Origin: CAZZDK01 sp964652235
GTDB lineage: Bacteria > Pseudomonadota > Alphaproteobacteria > UBA9219
Direction of reading: 5' to 3'
DNA: 64,000 bases
Assembly (NCBI GenBank): GCA_964652235.1
Contig: CAZZDK010000005.1
Location: 1 to 64,000, forward strand
A program made the translations under genes and the position numbers. The notes beneath the pieces were generated by a model, which searched no databases, was not told where the DNA came from, and worked only from the letters and a program-made list of their open reading frames with translations. This document shows, in pieces, positions 17,701-24,933 of the stretch (the stretch's first letter is position 1; every line of letters starts with the position of its first letter).

Positions 17701-18057
17701 GATCGCTTTTTCGGCACGCTTACGGCCCATGTCGCGGGCGAAAAAGCGGCGGATTACAAGTTCACGAGCGCTTTGGCCGCCCAGACGCTTAAATCCCTGG
17801 CGCCCGCGCTGCAGCCTCTGATCGCGCCACCCCGTCCGAAGAAAGAGGGGCCGCCACCTGCGGAGCCTCTCTCCGAACAATCGCCGCAGCCCGCCCCGGC
17901 ACCGCAGCCTGTCCCCGCGCCTGCACCGGCGGCAACGGCGCCCGAACCGCCCAGGCCCGTCCCGGCGGCCCAAAAGATCAAACCCAAAACAGCGCCGCCA
18001 GCTAAGGAATCGCCGACTTCGAGCCAGGACTTGATGATGGACATTCTGCCGAGGTGA
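14767..18057 (+). CDS. Large bifunctional penicillin-binding protein (GT51 + transpeptidase)
   Basis: A 1096-residue peptidoglycan synthase. A Lys/Arg-rich N-terminus and one membrane segment (about 35-58) are followed by a GT51 domain with catalytic Glu near 187 in LLFVEDREL and GGSTLATQIEKF near 235. The transpeptidase domain has the SXXK motif STAK (Ser about 520), SVN (626-628) and KTGTG (944-948). The C-terminal 100 residues are Pro/Ala/Lys-rich. It is longer than E. coli PBP1a, mainly through insertions between the SXN and KTG motifs. The family is known, but its specific role is not. It begins three bases after hisS. Confidence 0.88.
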   Translation: MSPPRHKHKKWATRTRPSKRRQPTPKPYRMRVPQVLWLVPLALIVGFGGVLGFFAGEEMRTSKIQADVFSRMASGVSFETWPGPAADFHVPSSGPYNQRLGYSYLPFFFKALEGEDYAVERQARPSPRYNALVSEGLYPLYRPKTTAGLVLKDRTEKLLYEARFPANVFSSFEDIPPLLVQTLLFVEDRELLKPRAPTQNPAIEWDRFFYAAVGQALKAVVPGINLGGGSTLATQIEKFRFSPNGQTSKPIEKMRQIVSASLRVYMDGKDTRAARKKIVLDYLNSTPLSARRGFGEVNSIGDGFWTWFGRSIEDVKAALNLPETDPDSLKRKGSVYREALGLILAQRRPTYYLLTDRAALDSLTDRMLALLLKEGIISKALYEAARSASFHFLPEAPSPQGVDFLKQKAVNALRTRLLQLLGLRNLYELDRLDLTATSSIDEEAQERVTSFLRKMNDPKHLEAIGLYGFRLLNQDNDPAKIHWSFLLYEKGENGNFLRVQADNIDGPLDMNEGAKLDLGSTAKLRTLVTYLEIVGELYRRYAGLSVEDLADLTEEAPDALTSWATTWLGEHPDATIDEMLGAAMDRKYSANPGETFFTGGGAHTFVNFDRTEDHQIMNLREALRDSVNLVFIRLMRDIVNYTISQGQQTRQEILSDPDHPARKAYLERYADREGQTFLNRYIASYRNLNAEEIVEKISARAHKGATARTILFRALKPKAGFEEYASYMDRFMPTGFDRKRLSGLFREYPPDRYNLADQGYITGVNPLELWLAGYLIAHPNAPHEEIVSVSKPVRIDSYAWLFHKGKKGAQDTRIRILLELDAFARIQQRWARLGYPFEKLVPSYATAIGSSADRPIALAELVGILLNNGVRKPMLRFQELHFAKDTPFETLLAPSGLKAQRVLDPAIARTVRAAMTEVVENGTARRLRGSYVDPDGNPLLIGGKTGTGDHRFDEYGPGHRLISSRVVNRTGTLVFYIGDRFFGTLTAHVAGEKAADYKFTSALAAQTLKSLAPALQPLIAPPRPKKEGPPPAEPLSEQSPQPAPAPQPVPAPAPAATAPEPPRPVPAAQKIKPKTAPPAKESPTSSQDLMMDILPR

Positions 18058-18102
18058 GAAGACCATTTGATCGAATCAAAAGAAAGGGCTAGTCTCCTGC
18101 AC

Positions 18103-18639
18103 ATGAAGAAATGTATCTTTGTTATCAATGTGTTGAGCGCCTTCTGGCTCGCCCTCGTTCCGGAAGCCCTGGCCGCCCAGCCCGAAAAACTCGGCCAATT
18201 CGATTACTGGGTGGCTTATAAGATCCCCAGCGCCTCCCAACCCGTCTGTTATATGTCGCTTTCGGCCACGCCTCCTGTCCCCAAAGGCTCAAAGCTCAAG
18301 CGCGGCGCCGTTACGCTTATGATCACACACCGTCCGGCGGAAGGAGCCTTGGACGTCGTAAGCTATGCAGCGGGGGCCAAGTTCGCTCCTTCAAGCGAAG
18401 TGAGCGTCAAGGCAGGGGACAAGACCTTCAGTCTGTTCACACAAGACGATACGGCCTGGGCACGGGATGCCGCAACGGACAGAGCCTTGGCCGCCGCCAT
18501 AAGAAGTTCGGCCAACATTACGATTACGGGCACGGCTTCTTCGGGCGGCTCCTTTGCGGATACGATTTCCATGAAGGGGTCTTCAAAAGCCTATCAGACC
18601 ATGACTCAGGCTTGTGGCCTTTCGGTTCCTAAGAAATAG
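18103..18639 (+). CDS. Invasion-associated locus B (IalB)-like periplasmic protein
   Basis: A signal peptide starts MKKCIFVINVLSAFWLAL, with likely cleavage after EALA near residue 24. The mature part has the IalB layout: FDYWVAYKI, a Cys in PVCYMSLSA, a DTAWARDAATDRALAAAIRSS stretch, a TGTASSGGSFADTISMKG strand pair, and a final Cys in MTQACGL. The two Cys residues probably form a disulfide. IalB-family proteins are widespread in alphaproteobacteria, but outside Bartonella no defined function is known. ATG 18103 is chosen over TTG 18067 because it starts the signal peptide. Confidence 0.75.
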   Translation: MKKCIFVINVLSAFWLALVPEALAAQPEKLGQFDYWVAYKIPSASQPVCYMSLSATPPVPKGSKLKRGAVTLMITHRPAEGALDVVSYAAGAKFAPSSEVSVKAGDKTFSLFTQDDTAWARDAATDRALAAAIRSSANITITGTASSGGSFADTISMKGSSKAYQTMTQACGLSVPKK

Positions 18640-18670
18640 TCTTCTGCCGTTAACCAAAGGCTGTTTTTTT
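18638..18670 (+). terminator. Intrinsic terminator after IalB-like gene
   Basis: AGTCTT (18638-18643) can pair with AAGGCT (18657-18662) using one wobble pair, and a run of eight T residues follows. The short stem makes it a weak call. A TATACT at 18683-18688 just downstream could be the -10 of a pyrC promoter, but no good -35 is seen. Confidence 0.35.
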
Positions 18671-18725
18671 TGTTTTTTTCGTTATACTGCGGGGAATCGC
18701 CTTTCCTGGAAGAAAGGACCTGCCT

Positions 18726-19805
18726 TTGACCGCCCTTCAGACGATCACGCTCCCCAAGCCAGACGATTGGCACGTGCATTTGCGCGACGGCCCTCTTTTG
18801 AAGGCTGTGCTCCCCTTTACAGCCCGGCAGTTCGGGCGGGCCGTCGTCATGCCCAACTTGAAACCGCCCGTGGTCGCCGCCGCGCAGGCCCGCGCCTATC
18901 GGGAACGTATCCGCAAGGCCCTGCCCCCCGGCCTGACCTTCACGCCTTTAATGACCGCCTATCTTACGGACTCGACCGACCCGGACGATTTAACGCGCGG
19001 TTTTGAGGAAGAGCTTTTTTTCGCCGCCAAACTGTACCCTGCGGGCGTGACGACAAACTCGGAGTCCGGCGTAACCGACCTTAAAAACATCGCGCCGATT
19101 TTTGAGAAGCTTCAACGCATCGGTATGCCTCTTTTGATTCACGGCGAAGTCGGCGACGAAGACGTCGATTTCTTTGACCGCGAAGCCGTTTTCGTGGACC
19201 GCGTTCTGATTCCTCTGCGGAAATCGTTTCCGGGACTAAAAATGGTCATGGAGCACGTCACGACGGCCAAGGCCGCCGCCTATGTCGCCGAAGAGGGGCG
19301 CTCCGGCCTTTTAGGCGCGACGATCACCCCGCACCATCTTTTGCTCAGCCGCAACGCTTTGTTCGAAGGCGGGATCAGGCCTCACCATTTCTGTCTGCCC
19401 GTCCTGAAACGGGAAGAGGACCGCAAAGCCCTTATCCGCGCCGCCACGTCGGGAGGCGCCATGTTCTTCGCCGGAACGGACTCCGCGCCTCACCCGCGCG
19501 TTAACAAGGAAAGCGCGAAGGGAAGCGGTGGCGTTTTCTGCGCGCCAAGGGCGCTTGCGGTCTATGCGGACGTGTTCGAAAAGGCAGGGGCCTTGAACAA
19601 ACTGACCGATTTTCTAAGCCTGAACGGCGCCGCCTTTTACAATCAGCCCATCAGCACGACGACAATCGCCCTTGAAAGACACGACGTCCCGGACGAACCG
19701 CCTCCTCCCGTCTTTGCGGAAGACGGGACGGAAATCACGCCCTTCCCCGCCGAAACCCCGCTGTTCTGGCGGGTTCGCGGACAGGAACAAATGAGGCCCT
19801 CATGA
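18726..19805 (+). CDS. pyrC: Dihydroorotase, class II
   Basis: Zinc enzyme that cyclises carbamoyl-aspartate to dihydroorotate, third step of pyrimidine synthesis. The metal motif WHVHLRD has His16 and His18; the carbamylated Lys is about 102 in AKLYPAGVTTNSESG. IHGEVG, MEHVTT and ATITPHHLLLS supply the remaining metal ligands, and FAGTDSAPH the catalytic Asp. The 359-residue length fits the E. coli-like type. It starts at TTG 18726, preceded by AAAGGA (18713-18718). The stop overlaps the next gene's start (ATGA), coupling it to the PilT-like pair. Confidence 0.95.
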   Translation: MTALQTITLPKPDDWHVHLRDGPLLKAVLPFTARQFGRAVVMPNLKPPVVAAAQARAYRERIRKALPPGLTFTPLMTAYLTDSTDPDDLTRGFEEELFFAAKLYPAGVTTNSESGVTDLKNIAPIFEKLQRIGMPLLIHGEVGDEDVDFFDREAVFVDRVLIPLRKSFPGLKMVMEHVTTAKAAAYVAEEGRSGLLGATITPHHLLLSRNALFEGGIRPHHFCLPVLKREEDRKALIRAATSGGAMFFAGTDSAPHPRVNKESAKGSGGVFCAPRALAVYADVFEKAGALNKLTDFLSLNGAAFYNQPISTTTIALERHDVPDEPPPPVFAEDGTEITPFPAETPLFWRVRGQEQMRPS

Positions 19806-20809
19806 CCGACAGGCTCGAAAAGTTGCCTTTCATCGATCTTTACATCCGTCTCGACGCGCCGGAGCGGCCAACCTATCGCTCCAACCTGCGCGGCGAGTCG
19901 GCCCTTAACCAGCTCGTGCCCTCGGATATGATCCCCTCCGTGGAGCGTTTCGGCACCGCCATTCGCGCCGAACTGCAGGATCGTGCGGACGGCACCATCA
20001 GCTTTGAAGGTCTGCGCTGCCGTTTATCGCAGCAAAAGATGGCCGACGGCAGTTTGTGGGCCTGCGCGCGACGGATCAATACCGAGCTGCCGGAATTGAA
20101 CCGTCTGGGCTTTGCCTCGCATATCGCAGGCCATCTGCATTCGCTCGGCCAACGCGAGGGCTTGATCCTCGTTTCCGGCCCCGCAGGCCACGGCAAGACG
20201 ACAACGGCCGTCGGCCTTTTGATCGATTACCTGAAAAGCTTCGGCGGAACCGCCATCACCATCGAAAAGCCCGTCGAATACGTCGTCAAGGGACGTCACG
20301 GCGAGCACGGCCAATGCTTCCAGACGGAAATTCATTCCGACGAAGAATGGGCCGAGGCGCTGGAACGCGCGCTCGACTGGGCGCCGCGCTATATCTATGT
20401 CGGCGAGGTTCGCACGCCCAAGGCCGCCGAACAGCTCCTCCACGCCGCCACGACGGGCCATACCGTCATCACGACCCTGCACGGCGGGCTGCCGGAGGAG
20501 GCTCTGACCAATCTCGCTTTCCTCGCGCAGCAGGCCATGGGCGAAGGCGCGGCCAACATCCTGGCCGGGTCGTTCACGGCGCTTGTCCACCAAACGATGA
20601 AAGAAAGCGGCCCCTTTGTGCGCTATCTTTTCACCGGTGAAAACACGCCGAGCGACCCCATCCGCTCGCTGATCCGCGAGGGGAAAATAGGCATGATCTC
20701 CACCTATATCGACCGGATCGCGGCGCGGCTGGCCAACCAGCCTTCCGGCCTTTCGCCGCAGGGCGGGGGTTATCATGCCGCACATTCCGGCCACGACGAG
20801 TCTTTCTAG
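19802..20809 (+). CDS. PilT/DotB-family secretion ATPase, first of tandem pair
   Basis: Hexameric ATPase of the T2SS/T4P/T4SS group, 335 residues. The Walker A GPAGHGKT is at 126-133, the Walker B region YVGEVRTPK at about 199-207 (Glu202), and the His box TGHTVITTLHG at 218-228. The Asp box, normally IEDPVEY, reads IEKPVEY here (Lys156), so a conserved acidic residue has become basic; activity may be altered. It overlaps pyrC by four bases and is followed 12 bp later by a paralogue. No pilin, platform or Dot/Icm gene is in view, so the machine served (pilus retraction or type IVB secretion) is unknown. Confidence 0.83.
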   Translation: MTDRLEKLPFIDLYIRLDAPERPTYRSNLRGESALNQLVPSDMIPSVERFGTAIRAELQDRADGTISFEGLRCRLSQQKMADGSLWACARRINTELPELNRLGFASHIAGHLHSLGQREGLILVSGPAGHGKTTTAVGLLIDYLKSFGGTAITIEKPVEYVVKGRHGEHGQCFQTEIHSDEEWAEALERALDWAPRYIYVGEVRTPKAAEQLLHAATTGHTVITTLHGGLPEEALTNLAFLAQQAMGEGAANILAGSFTALVHQTMKESGPFVRYLFTGENTPSDPIRSLIREGKIGMISTYIDRIAARLANQPSGLSPQGGGYHAAHSGHDESF

Positions 20810-20821
20810 GAAAGGGTTTCA

Positions 20822-21829
20822 ATGCTTCAAAGCGAACAGCCTCCCGTCAGCAACAAATTGCGCGACTTGTCCTTTATGGACCTCTACGTTCGCGTCGATC
20901 AGGCCGGACCGGCGCGCTATCGCTGCGCGGCGCGGGATTACACGAATAACTGGACGCGCAATCTTCCCGACATTTATCGCGGCGAGATCGAAGCGATCGC
21001 CAGCAAACTGCGCGGCCAGATCGACAATCCGGACTCGGCCTTCGAGCATGACGGTATGCGTTTCCGCCTGTCTTACCAGCGTCTGGCCAATGGGCAGGAA
21101 TGGGTCGTTCTGCGCCGGATCGGCGCGCGCGTTTTCGGGCTGGAGGAATTGAACTTCGCGCCGCACATCTGCACGCATCTGCGCCGCCTTGGCGCGCGCG
21201 ACGGACTTATCATCATTTCCGGCGCGACCGGCCACGGCAAGACGACCTCTTCCTTCGCGCTTTTGGGCGACTATCTTAAAAACTTCGGAGGCGTGGCCAT
21301 CACCATCGAAGACCCGGTCGAATACGCCCTTGACGGCGAGATCGGCGAATACGGCTATTGCTATCAGGTTCAGGTCAACAAGGACGAGGATTGGTCAACG
21401 CCTCTCAAGCGGGCCTTGCGCTGGACGCCCCGCTATCTGTTCGTGGGCGAGGTTCGTTCGCCCCGCGCAGCGGAACAGATTTTAAGGGCCGCCACGACGG
21501 GCCATCTTGTCATCACGACCATTCATGCCGGTTCTATTGAAGAAAGCCTTCTGGGCCTTATGCACCTGGCCGAACAAAGTATGGGATCGTCCGCAAATTA
21601 TATGCTGGCGCAGGGATTGACGGCGGCGCTCCATCAGACTTTAGGCACTGCCGGGCCTTTTTTGCGTTATGTCATGACGGAAGACGGCAATAACGGCGAT
21701 CCCATTCGTTCCCTGATCCGCGAAAACCGCGTGGGCATGATCAATTCCTATATCGACAAGCAAATCGCGCGCATGAATACGCTGCATGGCGCGTCGGCTT
21801 CCGCCTCGGCCCCCTTGAAAAAACGGTAG
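20822..21829 (+). CDS. PilT/DotB-family secretion ATPase, second of tandem pair
   Basis: Paralogue of the preceding gene with the same length (335 residues) and colinear motifs: Walker A GATGHGKT (134-141), intact Asp box IEDPVEY (162-168), VGEVRSPR (Glu210), and His box TGHLVITTIH (227-236). The C-terminus ends with an Ala/Ser-rich tail and KKR. The pair probably arose by tandem duplication, with this copy keeping the canonical catalytic residues. The two may form a mixed hexamer or act antagonistically; that is inference. It is convergent with the helical-repeat genes 12 bp downstream. Confidence 0.85.
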   Translation: MLQSEQPPVSNKLRDLSFMDLYVRVDQAGPARYRCAARDYTNNWTRNLPDIYRGEIEAIASKLRGQIDNPDSAFEHDGMRFRLSYQRLANGQEWVVLRRIGARVFGLEELNFAPHICTHLRRLGARDGLIIISGATGHGKTTSSFALLGDYLKNFGGVAITIEDPVEYALDGEIGEYGYCYQVQVNKDEDWSTPLKRALRWTPRYLFVGEVRSPRAAEQILRAATTGHLVITTIHAGSIEESLLGLMHLAEQSMGSSANYMLAQGLTAALHQTLGTAGPFLRYVMTEDGNNGDPIRSLIRENRVGMINSYIDKQIARMNTLHGASASASAPLKKR

Positions 21830-21841
21830 GAAAGCTTTTTT

Positions 21842-22573
21842 TCAGGAAACGCTCGGGGCGCCGGCGAGAACGGCAGCGCGGCTCGCATCGGGCCTCCGTC
21901 TTACCTGCTCTTGCATTTCAATGGCAGCCTGGCGGCTTGGAGATTCTTTCCCGGCCCTATTCAAAACGCTCATAAGCGCCCATGAAGAATCTTCCAAACC
22001 CAATCGCGGGCAGGTTTCCACGATCAAGTAAAGCGCCCGTTCTCTCATGGCCGGAAAGGCTCTGGCTTCGCCCCAGACCCAATCGGCTTTATTGATAACC
22101 TCTTTCGGTGCCAGCCCCGGCGCGCGGCGTAAAATCTTCGCGTAGATATAATTCTCTTCTTTCGATCCTTCCTCAACTCTGGTCCAAGCCCATTCGAGAA
22201 CGCCTATGGCTTTTTCCGCGCTTTTCATTTTTTTCGAGCAAAGCAGCGCTCGCTTAAGCGCGCTGCAGCGAAGTTCCGGATTAAAAGCGGCCTTGTCCCA
22301 GACCATTTCGATATGGGAAAAGGCCCGGTCCAAATCCTCCAATTCCTCTACGCGCGTAAGGATGGAGCGAAGAACGCTCGTTTTTTCATCCTTGCTTTCG
22401 GCGTAGAAATAAAGCCACCAAAGAGCCTCGGAGGCCTTAAGAGGATTGCCGCGAGCCCGCGCCTCGTTAAAGACAGATGAAAGGAAAGGCCGGCGATCTT
22501 TCTCTTCCAAGTTAGAAAAGGCAGCCTCCAAAACAAGGGGGCCCTGACCCATAAGATTTTGAACGTTTGCCAT
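21842..22573 (-). CDS. Unknown all-helical protein (solenoid-like), paralogue of next gene
   Basis: I do not recognise a family. The 243 residues are almost wholly alpha-helical in pattern, with repeating units of about 35-40 residues marked by Trp/Ala positions (ASEALWWLYFYAE, AFSHIEMVWDKA, AIGVLEWAWTRV, VINKADWVWGEA). That resembles a TPR/HEAT-like solenoid. No signal peptide or membrane segment is present. It lies 15 bp downstream of a paralogue on the same strand and converges on the PilT-like pair. A scaffold or adaptor role is plausible but unsupported. Confidence 0.6.
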   Translation of the reverse strand: MANVQNLMGQGPLVLEAAFSNLEEKDRRPFLSSVFNEARARGNPLKASEALWWLYFYAESKDEKTSVLRSILTRVEELEDLDRAFSHIEMVWDKAAFNPELRCSALKRALLCSKKMKSAEKAIGVLEWAWTRVEEGSKEENYIYAKILRRAPGLAPKEVINKADWVWGEARAFPAMRERALYLIVETCPRLGLEDSSWALMSVLNRAGKESPSRQAAIEMQEQVRRRPDASRAAVLAGAPSVS

Positions 22574-22588
22574 TTTTCTCTCTCTGTT

Positions 22589-23263
22589 TCACTTGTTTCT
22601 CAGGACCATTTTCTCCCTGACGATTTTTTCCACCCACTGCTGCAACAATTCCCGCTGCCAATTTCTTGAAGGCACAAGCCTTTCCGAACAGGCCGAAAGC
22701 GCCTCAAGGGCTCTGCCGCGAAGACGCGGAACGTCGTAACTCTTCTCCAAAACGAAAAAGGCTTGTTCGCCCCCTTTTTCAGGAGGAAGATCTTTTACGC
22801 GAGAAAGGATGGCACCAAGAATTTTCGGATCTTTTTCTTTTCTCTCGTCTTTCGGCGTTTTCTTCCAAAGCCACCCAAACGCTTCCACGGCGGCTTCCGG
22901 ATCCGCGATTCTACCAGCGCAACCATATGCTTTTTTGAAGAAGCGGGGAACCCCTGCCGGAAAAACGAGCCACCAGAGGTCTTGCATCATTTTGAAGCCC
23001 TCTTCCGGCGGATCGACCTCGCCTGCGCGCCCCAAAACGACAACCCCAACGTCCAATCGTTCCGATGAAGCGGTGGGCATTTTCCGGCAAGCCCATAAAG
23101 CCGCTCGCGCCGCTTCGAGAGAGACCTTGTGCCTATGGGCCGCTAAATGAACCTTTTGCACAAGAGCCTTTCTCTCTCCCCCCGACGGAGGAAGTCCTTC
23201 ATAGGCTTTTTCAAGCCCCTTTGGCCCTGCGGAAAAAAGGGAAGAAACATCAAAAACCTTCAT
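22589..23263 (-). CDS. Unknown all-helical protein (solenoid-like), first of pair
   Basis: A 224-residue protein with helical repeat spacing and features like its downstream neighbour (AVEAFGWLWKKTP, ILSRVKDLP, AFFVLEKSYD, RALEALSACSERL). No family recognised, and no export signal. With the following gene it forms a two-gene unit. The compositional style (Lys/Glu/Trp-rich) differs from the flanking GC-rich genes. Confidence 0.58.
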   Translation of the reverse strand: MKVFDVSSLFSAGPKGLEKAYEGLPPSGGERKALVQKVHLAAHRHKVSLEAARAALWACRKMPTASSERLDVGVVVLGRAGEVDPPEEGFKMMQDLWWLVFPAGVPRFFKKAYGCAGRIADPEAAVEAFGWLWKKTPKDERKEKDPKILGAILSRVKDLPPEKGGEQAFFVLEKSYDVPRLRGRALEALSACSERLVPSRNWQRELLQQWVEKIVREKMVLRNK

Positions 23264-23430
23264 CGAGGGCCCTTTTCATAAAATCGGTTCCTTCATGTAA
23301 TACGGCCCCGACGGAAAGGCTGAGGCTTCCTGCGTGTAAATTTCGAACAAATCCAAAGAAAAGGCAAGAAAAAGCTATGGTTAATGAGAGCTGCGGGGCC
23401 ACGTTGCGCCTAAATTAATCCAACCTATGT

Positions 23431-23459
23431 TTGTCAATCGTTTGTATCGCTGCTACCGT
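23431..23459 (+). promoter_or_regulatory. Candidate promoter upstream of unknown ORF
   Basis: TTGTCA (23431-23436), 17 bp spacer, TACCGT (23454-23459), 50 bp before the ATG at 23509. The 245 bp non-coding stretch also holds an ATGGTTAA (23377-23384), the reverse of the CtrA half-site TTAACCAT. Confidence 0.45.
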
Positions 23460-23508
23460 TATTCATTAACAATCCGCTGCGCATTCGTTTGATAATACGA
23501 GGTCTGCC

Positions 23509-24045
23509 ATGATGCCAAATCCGCTTCCTCAGCCTATTCATTCTGGTTTTGTCGCTCCGCTAAACGACGGAGATCCCTCTCGGGAAACAGCATGGTTATT
23601 CGCTCTGGGGGATGCCTACTATGAGATTCCTGTCTGGAGGGAGTCCTTCGAAGACAAGGAAGTCACCGTTCGAAATCTCGACGCTGCTCGACGACTTGAA
23701 CATTTATCTTATGCCCCCGAAACGTTGGCTCTCATCCTTGATCGCACGCAGTGTGTTTATTCTTCGCAGCCCGCAGACAGAATCACACTCGATCAACTCG
23801 CAATGCTGGCGATGGGGCACCTTGACCGAGCGCAGCGCGAAACCATCGGCGCTTTATGGAAAGGCAAGAAGTATTTCATCCCAACAGCTTTTAACAGCCT
23901 AGAAGGGGCAGCCGATTACAGCGATTTTATGCGTGAACCGGAGCACGAGATCTCTGTCATTGATGGGGAACAGTATATCACGCGCACGGATTCCCTGGCC
24001 GCCCCCTTTATACCATCGTCAAGGGAAAGGCATACAATGCTCTGA
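23509..24045 (+). CDS. Unknown protein, probably frameshifted near its end
   Basis: 178 residues with no recognised domain; Pro-rich N-terminus and otherwise a mixed alpha/beta pattern. After residue 165 the frame runs into a short unlikely tail ending HTML. If one C is added to the run of five C at 24002-24006, the frame instead reads ...SLAAPLYTIVKGKAYNALTG and stops at 24061-24063, a more protein-like ending. This suggests a natural or sequencing single-base deletion. It has its own candidate promoter, and a pyrE promoter begins right after it. Confidence 0.5.
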   Translation: MMPNPLPQPIHSGFVAPLNDGDPSRETAWLFALGDAYYEIPVWRESFEDKEVTVRNLDAARRLEHLSYAPETLALILDRTQCVYSSQPADRITLDQLAMLAMGHLDRAQRETIGALWKGKKYFIPTAFNSLEGAADYSDFMREPEHEISVIDGEQYITRTDSLAAPFIPSSRERHTML

Positions 24046-24061
24046 CGGGCAAGCTCGTTTG

Positions 24062-24090
24062 TTGAACGACGGGAGGGCTCATGCTATAAG
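24062..24090 (+). promoter_or_regulatory. Sigma70-type promoter of pyrE-pyrD
   Basis: TTGAAC (24062-24067), 17 bp spacer, TATAAG (24085-24090). It lies 71 bp before the pyrE ATG, leaving a leader of about 65 nt without an obvious hairpin. Confidence 0.65.
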
Positions 24091-24161
24091 AATCGCTTTA
24101 AGAGAAGGCAAATAATCAAGACGCTAACTAGTTGAAACAACTTAACAGATGGAAGGACTCT

Positions 24162-24890
24162 ATGGAACAGGCACAAATCGACCTCGTCAACTTGCTTATG
24201 CGCACAGGGACGTTGAGCTTCGGAGAATTCGTACTAAAATCAGGACGCGTCTCACCCTATTTTATTAACACAGGGCTATTGTCTAACGGAGATGCTATGC
24301 TCACGTTAGGAACGGCCTACGCCGATCATATCGTTAAATCTGGCCTTAAGGATGTAAATTTTCTTTTTGGTCCCGCTTACAAAGGAATTCCTCTCGCAAC
24401 CTGTGCCGCCATGGCCCTTGCACAGCGACACAAACAAGACGTTACGTTGATTTATGATCGCAAGGAAGAAAAAGATCACGCAGAACGCGGACGTCTTGTT
24501 GGAACGCCTCCCAAAGATGGGGATTCAGTTCTTATCGTCGAGGACGTTATCACAGCCGGAACAACTTTGCGTTCTGTGGTGCCGTTCTTAAACTCTCTGG
24601 CCAAGCTGACAATTAGTGGTCTTCTTATCGTAGTCGATCGCTGTGAAAAAGGGGCAAGCGATAAATCGGCAACACAGCAGGTTCTGGATGATTTTGGGGT
24701 AAAGACCTATCCATTGCTTACAATCTATGAGATAAGGGATTATCTAACTTCTCCTGCGAGCGGCCCTTATCAGCTAACCTCCGATATAGCCGCATCACTT
24801 GATCGTTACTTAGATAAATACGGCGTTGGTGCTGTTCAGCCGACGGCTCCTGTTAACTGTCAAAAAGCCGCAACGTGCCCTCACGCCTAA
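24162..24890 (+). CDS. pyrE: Orotate phosphoribosyltransferase
   Basis: Makes OMP from orotate and PRPP. The N-terminus FGEFVLKSGRVSPYFINTGLL is the OPRT orotate-site signature. FLFGPAYKGIPLA follows, then the flexible loop with DRKEEKDHAERGRLVG, and the PRPP motif VLIVEDVITAGTT. 242 residues, of which the last 40 are an unremarkable tail. ATG 24162 is favoured by GGAAGGA at 24151-24157; TTG 24132 is possible. Codon use is AT-richer than in pyrC. It is followed 43 bp later by pyrD. A second OPRT-like gene lies at 34471. Confidence 0.94.
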   Translation: MEQAQIDLVNLLMRTGTLSFGEFVLKSGRVSPYFINTGLLSNGDAMLTLGTAYADHIVKSGLKDVNFLFGPAYKGIPLATCAAMALAQRHKQDVTLIYDRKEEKDHAERGRLVGTPPKDGDSVLIVEDVITAGTTLRSVVPFLNSLAKLTISGLLIVVDRCEKGASDKSATQQVLDDFGVKTYPLLTIYEIRDYLTSPASGPYQLTSDIAASLDRYLDKYGVGAVQPTAPVNCQKAATCPHA

Positions 24891-24933
24891 TGCCTATGCA
24901 TGCGATCTCTTAAAAAAAACAAGGAACAACTCT

